This document shows, piece by piece, positions 22,341 through 32,500 of a DNA stretch of 64,000 bases. The stretch is from Pristionchus mayeri. Its lineage: Eukaryota; Nematoda; Chromadorea; Rhabditida; Neodiplogasteridae. The stretch lies in NCBI GenBank assembly GCA_036245805.1, contig BTRK01000005.1:5766001-5830000 (forward strand), read 5' to 3'. How positions within the stretch are numbered: the stretch's first letter is position 1; every line of letters begins with the position of its first letter. The position numbers and the translations under genes are program-made. Under the pieces are notes generated by a model. The model ran no database searches and had not been told where the DNA came from. It was given only the letters and a program-made list of their open reading frames with translations.

Positions 22341-24021
22341 TGCATCCAGTTGAGGCCATGCAGACTCCTGAAATAATTACAGATTGCATTGTTCACAGTA
22401 CGCACTCAACAAATTGTTGTTACCAAGAAGTGCGACCATTAGACTCTCCTTCTGGAGGATTCAGAGGTCCACACAAAGTCGGAAGCAATGTCTATGTTCT
22501 GAAATAAGAACCAACTATACTGAGCTCACTTCATATCGGAATGAATATGTATCGAGTGTATCGGACACGCCATTTCAGCCCATCCAGGCAGAAAAAACCA
22601 TTGCATCCGCCTGTGCGTGGCATGAGTGAGTACTGAGAACTAGAGACAAATATTATCTAAGAAAGAAGGCATAACATACACACATAATCTGTTAATTCAT
22701 TTGGATCTCACCTCAGTGAAGTCTTTACAAGAGGGACTCCAATGAAAACAGTAGATCGAGTGAAGAACTCCGAAGTGTGTGAACAACTTCCTCACTTTCA
22801 GAAGCAAAGGTCCCTCAAATCCTTGCATATTCATAATAGACCAACAAGCGAACAATCGGAGATATCTTATCACATCTATCTTCAGACTCACATAGTCAGC
22901 TGAGAGCTGACTGCCGCATTCCGAGATCAGATGCGCTGATAAGATCTGATTTCGAGTTGAGAAAAGCAACAGCTGATGCTTTCGCAATCACATGCCAGTC
23001 TCATCAATTCAGGTGACAGTAACTCCGATCGAATGCTTGGATAAAAATTCGCCAGTGCTCCATCGGTCGCCATCAGTACCTCGCCGAAGGTATCGAGGAC
23101 ACTCATTCATACATGTTCTCAGTTGGAATAGTTCATGGAGTTTTCCACGGACGGGCTATCCAAGGTCGGTATATCTATTCTGGATGCCCGGCGTGAATGG
23201 AGACGAGCTCTATTTTCGCAATACACTTGCTCAACGCACCTCTGGACTTCACTCCGGCGCGATACGGAATAATGTGGAAGAGAGCAGATAAAAATCTCAA
23301 AACATTATTTTTCGTTTGCTTGTATAGATATAATTGCCTAGATATAATACGTTTGCATTGTTCTAATTATAAGAAGATCTACCAGATCGATGAGAATGCG
23401 CTTCAAGCAGATCTCGCTCCTCCTGACAACGCCGGCTGCTACCAAAAACAATGAATACGAGTCGTGAATCGCCCCTGTCATATATTATAGTTCGAGAAAC
23501 GATAAACACTCCCTCTTTTCTAAATCTCATCAATTCTCCCGTTCGAGAAGGTGTATGTTGTTGTCCCGCCGATCCTAACGAATATCAGGCCTCTCACGAG
23601 AGAACCAGGACAAATCGGGCGTATCCTGTTAAAATTTAAACAACCGAATTTGAGTTTTCATCAGTTCCGGGGGTAATCGATTGTCCTGATTCCGATTCGG
23701 CTGCAGCAGCTTGCTGCAAAGCTTAAATAAACATTTTGTAAACATTTTCAACTATTGGAATGCTATGGCGACCCCCCCAAATGATCTAATGCTGAATATT
23801 GGATATAAATGTATTGATATGACAACATGAAAGATGAGTGTATTTATCAAGAAAACTCAATAGTGGAGAATTCGTCAGATGATTTGCTTGCTTAGACGTC
23901 TAAATTCAATCCAAAACAGCTATAAAATTACAGATAAATTGGAAATATACCAGTACTTTCCAACTCTCCAGTTCACGGATCAAATACCAAAGATCAACGA
24001 TCTAAGTCCACAAATCAGAGA
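22341..24021. other. Degenerate coding fragments, no intact gene
   Basis: Several frames look partly coding, but I cannot join them. On the minus strand, 22709-22987 (SLKIDVIRYLRLFACWS, MNMQGFEGPLLL) ends at a good GTGAGA donor. On the plus strand, 23090-23196 (THSYMFSVGIVHGVFHGRAI) continues in a second frame, and 23379-23454 after a CCAG acceptor reads IDENALQADLAPPDNAGCYQ to a stop. I do not recognise the families. Frame changes suggest pseudogenes. Confidence 0.3.
23334..23377 (+). repeat. 44-bp direct repeat, copy 1
   Basis: Forty-four bases beginning TTGCCTAGATATAATACG are identical to 24283-24326, about 950 bp downstream. This copy starts right after a partial internal echo (TATAGATATAAT). 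Confidence 0.9.
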
Positions 24022-24133
24022 ATGCGTCTTATTCTCCCCCTCTTGCTCGTTTCCATTGCCTCCGTGTGGAGTCTTCCAAGCAAGCGCTCTTCCGGGTACG
24101 TTTCCTCCTCGGATTACAGGGTAGCCTCAGTGC

Positions 24134-24264
24134 TAGGGTTCTCTTATTGGAAAATTTGTGTATCATTTTCGGATATGTTTCATGTGCGCTATATAGGCCA
24201 TATGTATAGTGCACGTGAAACATATCTAAAAGTGATGCAAAAATTTTCGATTTAGAGAACCCTA
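24134..24264. mobile_element. MITE with TAGGGTTCTC ends, copy 1
   Basis: TAGGGTTCTCTTATTGG at the left pairs with GAGAACCCTA at the right. The flanks CTCAGTGC (24126-24133) and CGCAGTGC (24265-24272) form an 8-bp duplication with one mismatch, again hAT-like. The middle is a palindrome around CATATGTATAGTGCACGTG. Related copies lie at 24602-24751, 38613-38679 and 54945 onward. Confidence 0.8.
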
Positions 24265-24282
24265 CGCAGTGCATAATACAAG

Positions 24283-24326
24283 TTGCCTAGATATAATACG
24301 TTTGCATTGTTCTAATTATAAGAAGA
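24283..24326 (+). repeat. 44-bp direct repeat, copy 2
   Basis: Identical to 23334-23377. This copy begins about 10 bp after the right target duplication of the MITE at 24134-24264. Confidence 0.9.
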
Positions 24327-24377
24327 GTGTTGTGTAATGCGCATAATATAGGGAGAAACGATGTGGTGGAATTCAGG

Positions 24378-24504
24378 CCATAGTTGAGTTTCACTGGTAG
24401 CGAGATGTTTTCCGACCATGAATCCTTATTCATGGTTGGGAGCTTCCCCCTCAAATTGAGGGGACGCCGGTTCGTGGGGTCACCGCCGGCGTAAGCAACT
24501 ATGG
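24378..24504 (+). ncRNA. Candidate structured RNA (three hairpins on a closing stem)
   Basis: CCATAGTTG (24378-24386) pairs perfectly with CAACTATGG (24496-24504). Inside are three hairpins: CCATGAAT/ATTCATGG (24416-24435), CCCCTC/GAGGGG (24447-24463) and ACGCCGG/CCGGCGT (24464-24492). The stems are perfect, and there is far more structure than in the neighbouring sequence. I do not recognise a known RNA. The next 100 bp contain an open frame (RRASGYELIEDKDRRSRRLA), so it could instead belong to a mobile element or a gene relic. Confidence 0.3.
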
Positions 24505-24601
24505 TTAAGGCCCATCACCGACGTTGTTCGTCGTGCCTCAGGCTATGAACTCATCGAAGATAAGGACCGTCGCTCCCGCCGTCTCGCAGATGTGTACGCA
24601 C

Positions 24602-24751
24602 TAGGGTTCGCCCAATTGGGCGTATTGGGCATCTTTTGAATCAATTTCGGCCATGTTTCAGGTGCAATATATAGTTCACGAATATAGGGCACACGAAACA
24701 TAACTGAAAATGATAAAAAATATGTCCAATATGCCCAATTGGGGAACCCTA
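24602..24751. mobile_element. MITE with TAGGGTTC ends, copy 2
   Basis: The left end TAGGGTTCGCCCAATTGGG and the right end CCCAATTGGGGAACCCTA are inverted copies, and the middle matches the GTTTCA...GAAACAT blocks of copy 1. Flanks GTACGCAC and TTTTGCAC are only partly alike, so the insertion looks old. Confidence 0.65.
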
Positions 24752-25208
24752 TTTTGCACATTACTAAGTAAACCTTCTTAAATTTTCCGTAGACAGAATA
24801 CCTTTGCCAGCCTCAATAGTAGACTGATTATCGATTTTCACCTCCATACATAATATTTGCACTCTTTTTTTAACAACTTGATTTCTTCGCACATTAGGCA
24901 GATAATGATACCGTTCCATATGCAAATAAAGACAATTTCCAGTGACGATTTGCTCGACTCTACGCAGGAAGATGAGTAGGGAGTACATGTTGATGCCGAA
25001 AAAGCCACTATGAAGAAGCCGAAGAAGCCGTCGTCCGGTTGGAATCGTCGTCCTGAAGGCAGCATGGGACAAGACCAAAGAAGTGGCGAAGGCGGCCAAG
25101 AACAAGACTAAGACATTGGGAAAGAGTTGCAAGGAAAATACTAAGGCAGCCGGGAAGGCGGCCAAGGCAAAAGTCAAGAAGTACGGAGGTAAGATCTAGT
25201 CGATATTT

Positions 25209-25301
25209 GAGCAATGGTCTGACTCTCTTCAGTTTGCACGCTCTCTCGCCGGTCAGAGAGACGAGAGAGCGTGCAAACTGAAGAGACTCAGACCATTGCT
25301 C
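25209..25301. mobile_element. 93-bp hairpin MITE, copy B
   Basis: GAGCAATGG...CCATTGCTC ends with a perfect 8-bp duplication CGATATTT at 25201-25208 and 25302-25309. It lies in the last intron of the 24022 gene, 20 bases after the donor. Confidence 0.9.
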
Positions 25302-26462
25302 CGATATTTCTCTCTAGAAAATGCGTTTAGATTAGAGATTCACACCTGTCGCACTATAACGAGCATAGTCTCACAAATAACTATAGCGTATTGGTTACTT
25401 CTTATTGCAATGAACCTGCAGGAAACGTAGCTTCTGCCGGCAACAAAGTCTTGCAAATGGCGAAAGCCGCGAAAGATTTCGTGATGAGTAAGATCGGAAA
25501 GAAGAAGGGCAAGCAAGCGGAGGTGGAGTGACCAGTAAATATTTGAAAATAATGAAAAAAAAAAATAATGTATTTTGCGCGATGTCTTGTTCAGAATAGA
25601 GATCAGTTGCAGTATAAACATAAAGACATTATGAATTGCACTCCTCGATGCATTGCACAATTTATTCCGTTCGGCAAGAAGAAGCACACGAAAACCGTAG
25701 GGGCATGATTTGAATATAACAAAAAAAATTACTCATGGTGTTCGCGCCTGTTATGCAACTGATCTCGGATGTTCATATAAGATATTATTTGCATATTATT
25801 TACATTCACAAACATAGAAACAAATATTTAGTATGCAGTGGCACAACAAAGAGTGAATAAGAGAATACTTATACAGCGGGCTATGCACTGGACTTGTTGT
25901 TGTTAACTAGTTAAAAAAATAACCAATTTATAAATCGAATAAATTAGTGTTGTTAAACTTAACATTCGGTAAATTTTTATTCACCGATGGTGTCGATTGA
26001 ACACAATCTTTTGTTTTTCATAGGGCTCGTCAAATGCCAGGAATTTTAATTGCACGTCATTTGGATATTTTCATCGATGTGGAAAACATCATCCCTCGCC
26101 TACTTCGAATCAATCTTGTAATTGAAAAATAAATAAAAGTACCATCGCTAAAGTTCGAAATGTTTTCCGAATATGCTTGGAAATTCGGGGCAATCTAACT
26201 AACTACTTCTAGGATTGCGAAAGTAGGGGTTCTTGGTTAAGAGAGCTATGCCTTTATGCCGCCTTTGACATACCAAAGACATCAAGTCTTTTTCTCCTCC
26301 GTTTCATTACCTCGTATAGAATGGCGACCCTAGCATAGAAGAAGAATATACAAGAGATTGATAGCACTTCGGTATCTAGTTATTAATCGCCGAAATAATT
26401 TGATTTTCTAAACCAATCAGTGCACATGATTAAAACGCGTTCTCTGTAAGAATGGGAGATGG

Positions 26463-27446
26463 GTGGCACAATGCTTCAAAATGATCGTATCGAGCTGTAA
26501 CTTGGAGGAGGTAATGTATATGAGTAGGGAACACTTCCACATAAAAAGTAGGTCAATAGCTCAACTTTTTGACCTACCTGCAAAAATCAAAGATACGGCC
26601 ACATGTGTACCATTCGAAAGAGCATCAAAAGTTATGCATACATCTCGCTTTTCATCGAGTTTCATGCAAATTAACGTCCTCTGTGCATGAAAACGTCAAT
26701 ATTTAAAAGGTTTTTTTTTATTTTTATCGATGCAAAGATGTCGTTTCCTATTTCCAATTTTATGACCAGTAGATGCGCCGTGAATTTTTACATAAAATAA
26801 AAATTTGCAATTCAAGAAACTCGTTCCTCCTAGTTGTTATATCATGCATTTTCTAGCAAAAATCATATGCGTCTGACCGCGCGCTTTCCGGAGCGAGACA
26901 GGAAATGTGAGAGAGTTGGATGATGGCGGATTGTTGTAGATATGTTCCAGTGAATATTTAACAATTGACTGATTAGACAATTTTAAATAGTGACTGAAAC
27001 ATATTTTAAAGTTGTTAGATTCGAACCCACGTTGCGATTTTTTTGTTAGAAAATGCATGAAATTACTACTAGGAGGAACGAATTACTTCAGTTGAAAATA
27101 GTTCTCTTATGTAAAAATTCACGGCGCATCTTCTGGTCATACAATTGGAAATAGGAAATAACATCTTTGCATCTTTAAAAATCAAAAACCTTAAACATAT
27201 TGACGTTTTCATGCACAGAGGACGTCAATAAAAATGAAACTCGATGAAAAGCGAGATCTATGCACAACTTTCGATGATCTTTCGAATGGTATATAACATG
27301 TGACCGTAACTTTGATTTTTCTAGGTTGGTCAAAAAGTTGAGCTATTGACCTACTTTTTATGTGGAAGTATTCCCTACTCATACTCAAGTTACCTCCTCT
27401 AAGTTACAGCTCGATACGATCATTTTTAGGCATTGTGCCACGCACT
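26463..27446. repeat. 1-kb fold-back with a tRNA-like motif in the spacer
   Basis: The left arm (from 26463, GGTGGCACAATGC) and the right arm (to 27446, GCATTGTGCCACGC) are inverted copies of about 400 bp each with scattered differences. The spacer and adjoining arm include, on the minus strand near 27005-27075, TTCCTCCTAGTAGTAATTTC and GTGGGTTCGAATCT, the latter a good tRNA B box. Frames on the arms (26463-26690, 27362-27565) are not supported as genes. Confidence 0.75.
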
Positions 27447-27885
27447 ATATCGTACGTGATGGAAATTTAGGAACGTATACCGTGCAATTTCCAAAAATAT
27501 CATGTTTCGTGGATTATGGTGAATTTTTATTTTTACAAGTTTTGCTTTTTTGCATTCGTTTTTAAATATGCGTTTTCATAAAACGGATGGATTTTTACAC
27601 GGAAATATGGCTAGAAATGCAATAAAAGCTCGCGAAAATTATGCAATGACGAAATAGCCGGGTTTTAGCACTATTTCGTCAATATTTCGTGGTTTTTTCA
27701 CGAGCATTTATTGCATTTCTAGCCATATTTCCGTGTAAAAACCCATCCGTTTTTGAAAACGCATATTAAAAAAAGAATGCAAAAAAGCAAAAGTCGTAAA
27801 AATGAAAATTCACCATAATCCACGAAACGTGATATTTTTGGAAATTGCACGGTATACGTTCCTAAATTTCCATCACGTACGATAG
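27447..27885. repeat. 440-bp fold-back abutting the previous one
   Basis: The ends TATCGTACGTGATGG and CCATCACGTACGATA are inverted, with arms of about 200 bp meeting near 27665. It starts exactly where the arm of the preceding fold-back ends, so it either inserted into that element or the two form one compound unit. Confidence 0.8.
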
Positions 27886-28032
27886 GTATGCGTTTTAAGA
27901 TAAAATACGTGAAATGATTCACTCAGACGCCCTAACTCGGTCCCAAGTGACCATAAAGGCTCTAAGAAATAGACATGATATATGTGCGCGCTCGCCTCGT
28001 AAGTTCAACAGTCAACGTCCAAAGAACCGAGG

Positions 28033-28704
28033 ATGCGCCTTCTTCTCTCTCTCTTACTCGTTGCGATATTATCCGTGTGGATTCCTCCAACAGTGAAGGG
28101 GTAATTCCTACTTTTAAAGTGAATACTGAATACACTGAATGGCTGAATATGGATTTCCACCTACCATGCAATAAAACTTTCTCGTTGTACTCGCTGTGGT
28201 TTCTACGGGAGTAGGCCGACAATCTTATCTTACAAAAATAAAAATAGGGTCATAATCGATTTTCAGTGACTACGATGAGCCGACAGCGGAAGAGATTCAA
28301 GAAGCCGGCATGAGATCAATCGTCTGACTCTCTTCAGTTTGCACGCTATCTCGTCTCTCTGACCGGCGAGAGAGCGTGCAAACTGAAGAGAGTCAGACAA
28401 TTGCTCCGGCATGAAGGAACCGTCGAAGGTGCTCGGAAAGAAGGGAGAGGACAAGACAGACACGAAAGAGCTTGAACCGAAGCAGGACGATGAGAATAAG
28501 GTTAACGGTGACGAAGCCACCACAAAGAAGCAATCGAATGTGGTAGGAAAGAAGGAGAAGAATGAGAAGAAGGAGAAGAAGAGCAAGACAGATAAGAAGG
28601 ACAAGGATACTAATAAGGAAAATAAGGACAAAAGGGAAAAGATGGAAAGGCAGAGCAGCAAGGAAAAGAAGGACAAGAAGGGTAAGAAAACGAAGAAGGA
28701 ATGA
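28033..28704 (+). pseudogene. Secreted lysine-rich protein gene with MITE in its exon
   Basis: Exon 1 (28033-28100) encodes a signal peptide (MRLLLSLLLVAILSVW) resembling that at 24022. Exon 2 starts at 28267 in phase (DYDEPTAEEIQEAGM) and is interrupted at 28314 by MITE copy C. Past the element the frame resumes (MKEPSKVLGKKGED) and runs through a highly charged, lysine-rich tail (KKEKNEKKEKKSKTDKK) to TGA at 28704. Element plus duplication adds 101 bp, which shifts the frame and brings a stop after RSIV. Before the insertion the exon would have been continuous. Function unknown; the composition suggests a disordered secreted protein. Confidence 0.7.
28314..28406. mobile_element. 93-bp hairpin MITE, copy C, inserted in coding sequence
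   Basis: Same family as copies A and B. A perfect 8-bp duplication CGGCATGA lies at 28306-28313 and 28407-28414. The duplicated bases are part of the codons for the residues at the insertion point, which shows that the target was intact exon sequence. Confidence 0.92.
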
Positions 28705-28979
28705 CTCTGATAAATAATAATATTTGTACAATTAATATATTTGTACGTGATGTCATGTGCGCATTAAGTTGTACATGTCAACAAATTCCCTTGGGTGGTC
28801 GGTTAGATGTGCTAGAATAGAGTAATGGCAATATATATTTGTGCTTGAATATTAGAGAAAAATAAATGAGAGGTTAATCGACGCGAATAAATTGGAGAAA
28901 CAAACTCATTTTACGTGCTTGAGTTGTTGAATCGATAACTTATTTGGATCAGACTGGGACTATATTTAAAGAAGGAGTG

Positions 28980-29320
28980 TCAGCAAAGTTGAACTTTTGA
29001 CGCTGTCATAACCATGGCTGATTATGAAAATTTCAAAATCATATCTTTATTTTGAACCAAGTTATTACTAGTTGGCAGAGTGTCATGGGCGCTGATAGTC
29101 CTTGATAGGGCAGGGACGTGCGGGAATTATCTGGAAAATTTGTCAAAAATATTCGAAGGGGAATCGAACCAGCAACCTCCCGATCACATGGCAGATGCTC
29201 TACCACTGAGCTATGGGAACTATGATTCCGAACCTCATAGCTCGCGCTATGATCATTGGAGGGTTGGCTAGGGCATTACTATGACAGTGTCAAAACTTCA
29301 ACTTTCTTGACACTCCTTCT
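28980..29320 (-). mobile_element. TTAA-flanked MITE carrying a tRNA-like sequence, copy 2
   Basis: Ends AGAAGGAGTGTCAGC and the complement are flanked by TTAA at 28976-28979 and 29321-29324. On the minus strand, 29157-29225 reads CATAGCTCAGTGGTAGAGC (A box), TGCCATGTGATCGGGAGG and CTGGTTCGATTCCCC (B box), a better tRNA likeness than copy 1. The loop contains TGTGAT, so a GUG (His) anticodon is possible, but the stems have mismatches. Relative to copy 1 the tRNA part is on the opposite strand of the window. Confidence 0.8.
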
Positions 29321-29512
29321 TTAATTAGCAATGATTATTGAGCGGATAAGTAGAGAGTATGCAGATGCGGAGCACATTTGACAAGTTCATACATAACACG
29401 AAATATTCGATATGCTAGTAGGTTTATCAAAATTAAATAAATTTACGAACTTTGGATTTTCTGACAGTCAATTAGAGCAGTTTCCATCATAATCAGCATT
29501 ATATTAGTTGAA

Positions 29513-32500
29513 TTACACATAATTGCGATTCATTACAATCTTGAGTTTCTCATCTGGTGCTTCAAAGCATTTTTTAAAGGCCACTTCAGGATGCCAGCAA
29601 ATACCCGAGAATGTCGTTTTGATATTTCCAGCAATGTAGAAAAATCCGTCCTTTGCATTCTCCGCAAAAATCTTAAAATCGAAAAAATATCATCAGCAAA
29701 GTTGCAAAATATCTCAAAGGTGTTGTGAATATGTTTGGAAATTCGAGACAAGTTAGCGAGACCGCTGTGCTGCCCTCGGGACTTTCTCTCGAATTGTCAA
29801 AAATTATGGAAAATCACCTCGGTAGATGATTCATGCGTCGCCTGATATTTGGTTGAGCGAAATGGGGCGTAGTCGAAGTTCATTATGTGAAATGACACTC
29901 CGGCTAACGCTTCAGCTAGCGCAATTGCAATTGCATTCCTAACTGTGACTCGGAGACGCTTCAGCTTATACTGACTTCCATGAACAGCCTGCAATGCAGT
30001 TTAGTGAAAATAAGCGTTGATAATGCATCAAGTTAGTGCCTCAATGGAATTCTGCCAGCGCTCATCTAAAAATAGTGTAATATACGTGAACTAAAAATGG
30101 TGCAATATACGTCAAGTCTATGAGCTTATTTGGGTCAAAGTCGGCAAGTGCTCAAGTGAGTTTTGAGTGCCCTCTTGACAGATATATCAAGCAAACGTGG
30201 AGAATGATGTGAGCGCGCACCGGTTTTCCTCACAAGTGCCGATGCTAAATTTACCTTGCGAAGGTGTAGCAAGTCCTCCACGCTCAGTGCTCATATGCTT
30301 TGCTCATATGCGCAGTCTCTCCAAACAAAAAGCAACTGTCTCGGCGCTCAGGCGAAGAGATGGAACTTTTGCTGCTTCTCCTATCGATAAAGCGGAGACT
30401 CTATCTAATCAATTCACTTCCGTTTTCACTACGGATAACAATATCATTCCTCCCTTTCCTCCTCGCACCCCCTTCATTCTAGATTCGATTGATGTTTCTC
30501 CCTTCATACTAGAAAAATTTCTTGCTAAAATGCCTAGCAAGTGTTCCACTGGCCCAGACGGCATCCCTTCGATTCTCCTTAAGGAGTGTGCGATTTCGCT
30601 TGCTCTTCCGCTTTCTCTTATTTTTCAATCATCCCTTCTCAATGGTACCGTCCCATCCGAGGCCATTATTTGGACCGAGGCCATTATTTCCCCTCTGTTC
30701 AAAAAGGGTGGAAAACGGGAAAACCCTGCAGACTATCGCCCGATTTCGCTAACTAGCAGTTTCTAAATTGTTTGAGCGTGTTGTTAAGAGCACACTCGCT
30801 TCATTTCTCGATTCGCATACTCTGCTCACTTCCTGCCAATATGGCTTTCGTAAAGGTCGAAGTACCATTCACCAATTAGTATTATTCCTATCTAAGCTTA
30901 CCACCGATCACTGCTCCAAATTGTCATCTGATATTGCTTATGTAGACTTCCGCAAAGCATTCGACACTGTATCGCATTCCAAATTACTTCTCAAATTGTC
31001 TGCCTATGGCATTTGTGGTAATCTTCATCGATGGATTGAGACGTGGCTTCGCAGACGTTCTCAAAAAGTCCGTGTTGATACCATTCTCTCTCAACCCTCC
31101 CATGTGTCTTCCGGTGTTCCGCAAGGCAGTGTTTTAGGTCCTCTACTATTAATTATTTTTATAAACGATATCGTCGATTTCTGCCCAGTAGATACCTACT
31201 TATTTGCCGATGACCTTAAGCTTATGTTCTCTTTCCGCCATCAATCTCCCCCCTCTTATGCCCCTCTCCAATCCGCCCTAGATGACCTTTCCAGTTGGTG
31301 CGCTACTTGGCAAATGGCAGTTAACCCATCTAAGTCTCACATTCTTCATATCGGGAATAGAAATCCCAAAATTAAATATTATTTCAATTCCGTCCTAATT
31401 TCTCCTATCGATTGTGTTAGGGATCTTGGTATTCTCATATCAAGTAATCTATCATTCCGCCCTCATATTGTAGACATTGTTAAAAAAGCTTCCAAGCGCC
31501 TAAATTTTCTTTTCATTGCAAGTAAGTCCGCCAATCCCTCAGTTCTCCTTCATGCGTACAAAGTATATGTACGCTCAATTTTAGAGTATGGTGCTATTGT
31601 ATATTCCCCTTACACTCTCAAGGATCGCAAACTCCTTGAGAGAGTGCAATATAATTTCATACATAGGCTTCATTTTCGCTGTAAAATGCCATTTAGCAGT
31701 TACACTTCGTCCTGTAATAAGTTCGAACTAGAACCTCTTGACTATCGTAGAACGATATTCTCGTATAAATTCATACATTCTCTTTTCTCCTCACAATCAA
31801 CAGTTACCCCTTCATTTCTATTCAATTATAGACTATCTCGTACCAGAGGAGCAGTTCGTAAAATGTATCCCCATTTCCGAGCTTGTGATAATTATTCCAA
31901 AAATTTCATCTCACACCGCACTCATTCCGTTATCAATTCTTTGCCAAGTAGCGTATTCGCTAAATCATCTGTATTATTCGTAAAACATATTTCTTCGGTT
32001 ATTCCTGTAACTTATCTTCTATAATGTCCATTCCACATCTACAAGTCTACTCGTTTCTCGGGTCGTCGAATGCGGCGGCTACTCTACATTTATCAATTCG
32101 ACAATTACCAGTCTACCTACCAGCTCCGAGCTGCTGGTTTTTCTGTTTTTATTGTGCTCGCGCATTTTATCTATGTGCGATAAAGATATATAAAATATAT
32201 ATATGACAAATTAGCGAGTTATATCTTCGTTTAAATGAATCTTTCGCTCTATCTGACCGTTGAGAGAACAAAAACCTCGACGCTTCGTCGTTATTAATGT
32301 TGATGCATTTACATTCCCTCACCTCGTCTTTTGTGTAGATTGACATCATGATTTCTCCAACTTGGGTATTTTGGTTCATTATACGCAATCCCGCCTGCAA
32401 ACACGAAGATAATTTATATAAATGAATAGACAAAATTGAAGTTACCTCAAGTTTACCAAATTCATTGGCAGGGCATAATATTTGGTTCTTGAAATTTGAA

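Larger units (their letters stand above)
24022..25531 (+). pseudogene. Secreted lysine-rich protein gene, damaged
   Basis: Exon 1 (24022-24095) encodes a signal peptide and a KR site (MRLILPLLLVSIASVWS, PSKRSSG). Exon 2 starts at 24943 in phase (DDLLDSTQEDE) but meets TAG at 24977. After a second frame change, a lysine- and alanine-rich stretch (WDKTKEVAKAAKNKTK, KAAGKAAKAKVKKYGG) runs to a GTAAGA donor after 25188. The last exon (25422-25531) gives AKAAKDFVMSKIGKKKGKQ and a stop. Lys/Ala periodicity suggests an amphipathic or LEA-like disordered protein; function is unknown. The large first intron holds two MITEs and a structured segment. With two lesions it is probably a pseudogene unless the assembly is wrong. 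Confidence 0.6.

Noticed and set aside
24378..24504. Self-cleaving HDV-like ribozyme
   Set aside because: I tried to place the nested double pseudoknot and the active-site cytosine and could not; the stems form simple nested hairpins.
28263..28731. Leucine- and serine-rich minus-strand frames resembling membrane proteins
   Set aside because: They are the antisense of the lysine-rich exon at 28267-28704: AAG/AAA codons read as CTT/TTT on the other strand.
29080..29271. Plus-strand 63-codon frame
   Set aside because: It lies inside the TTAA MITE and covers the tRNA-like part.
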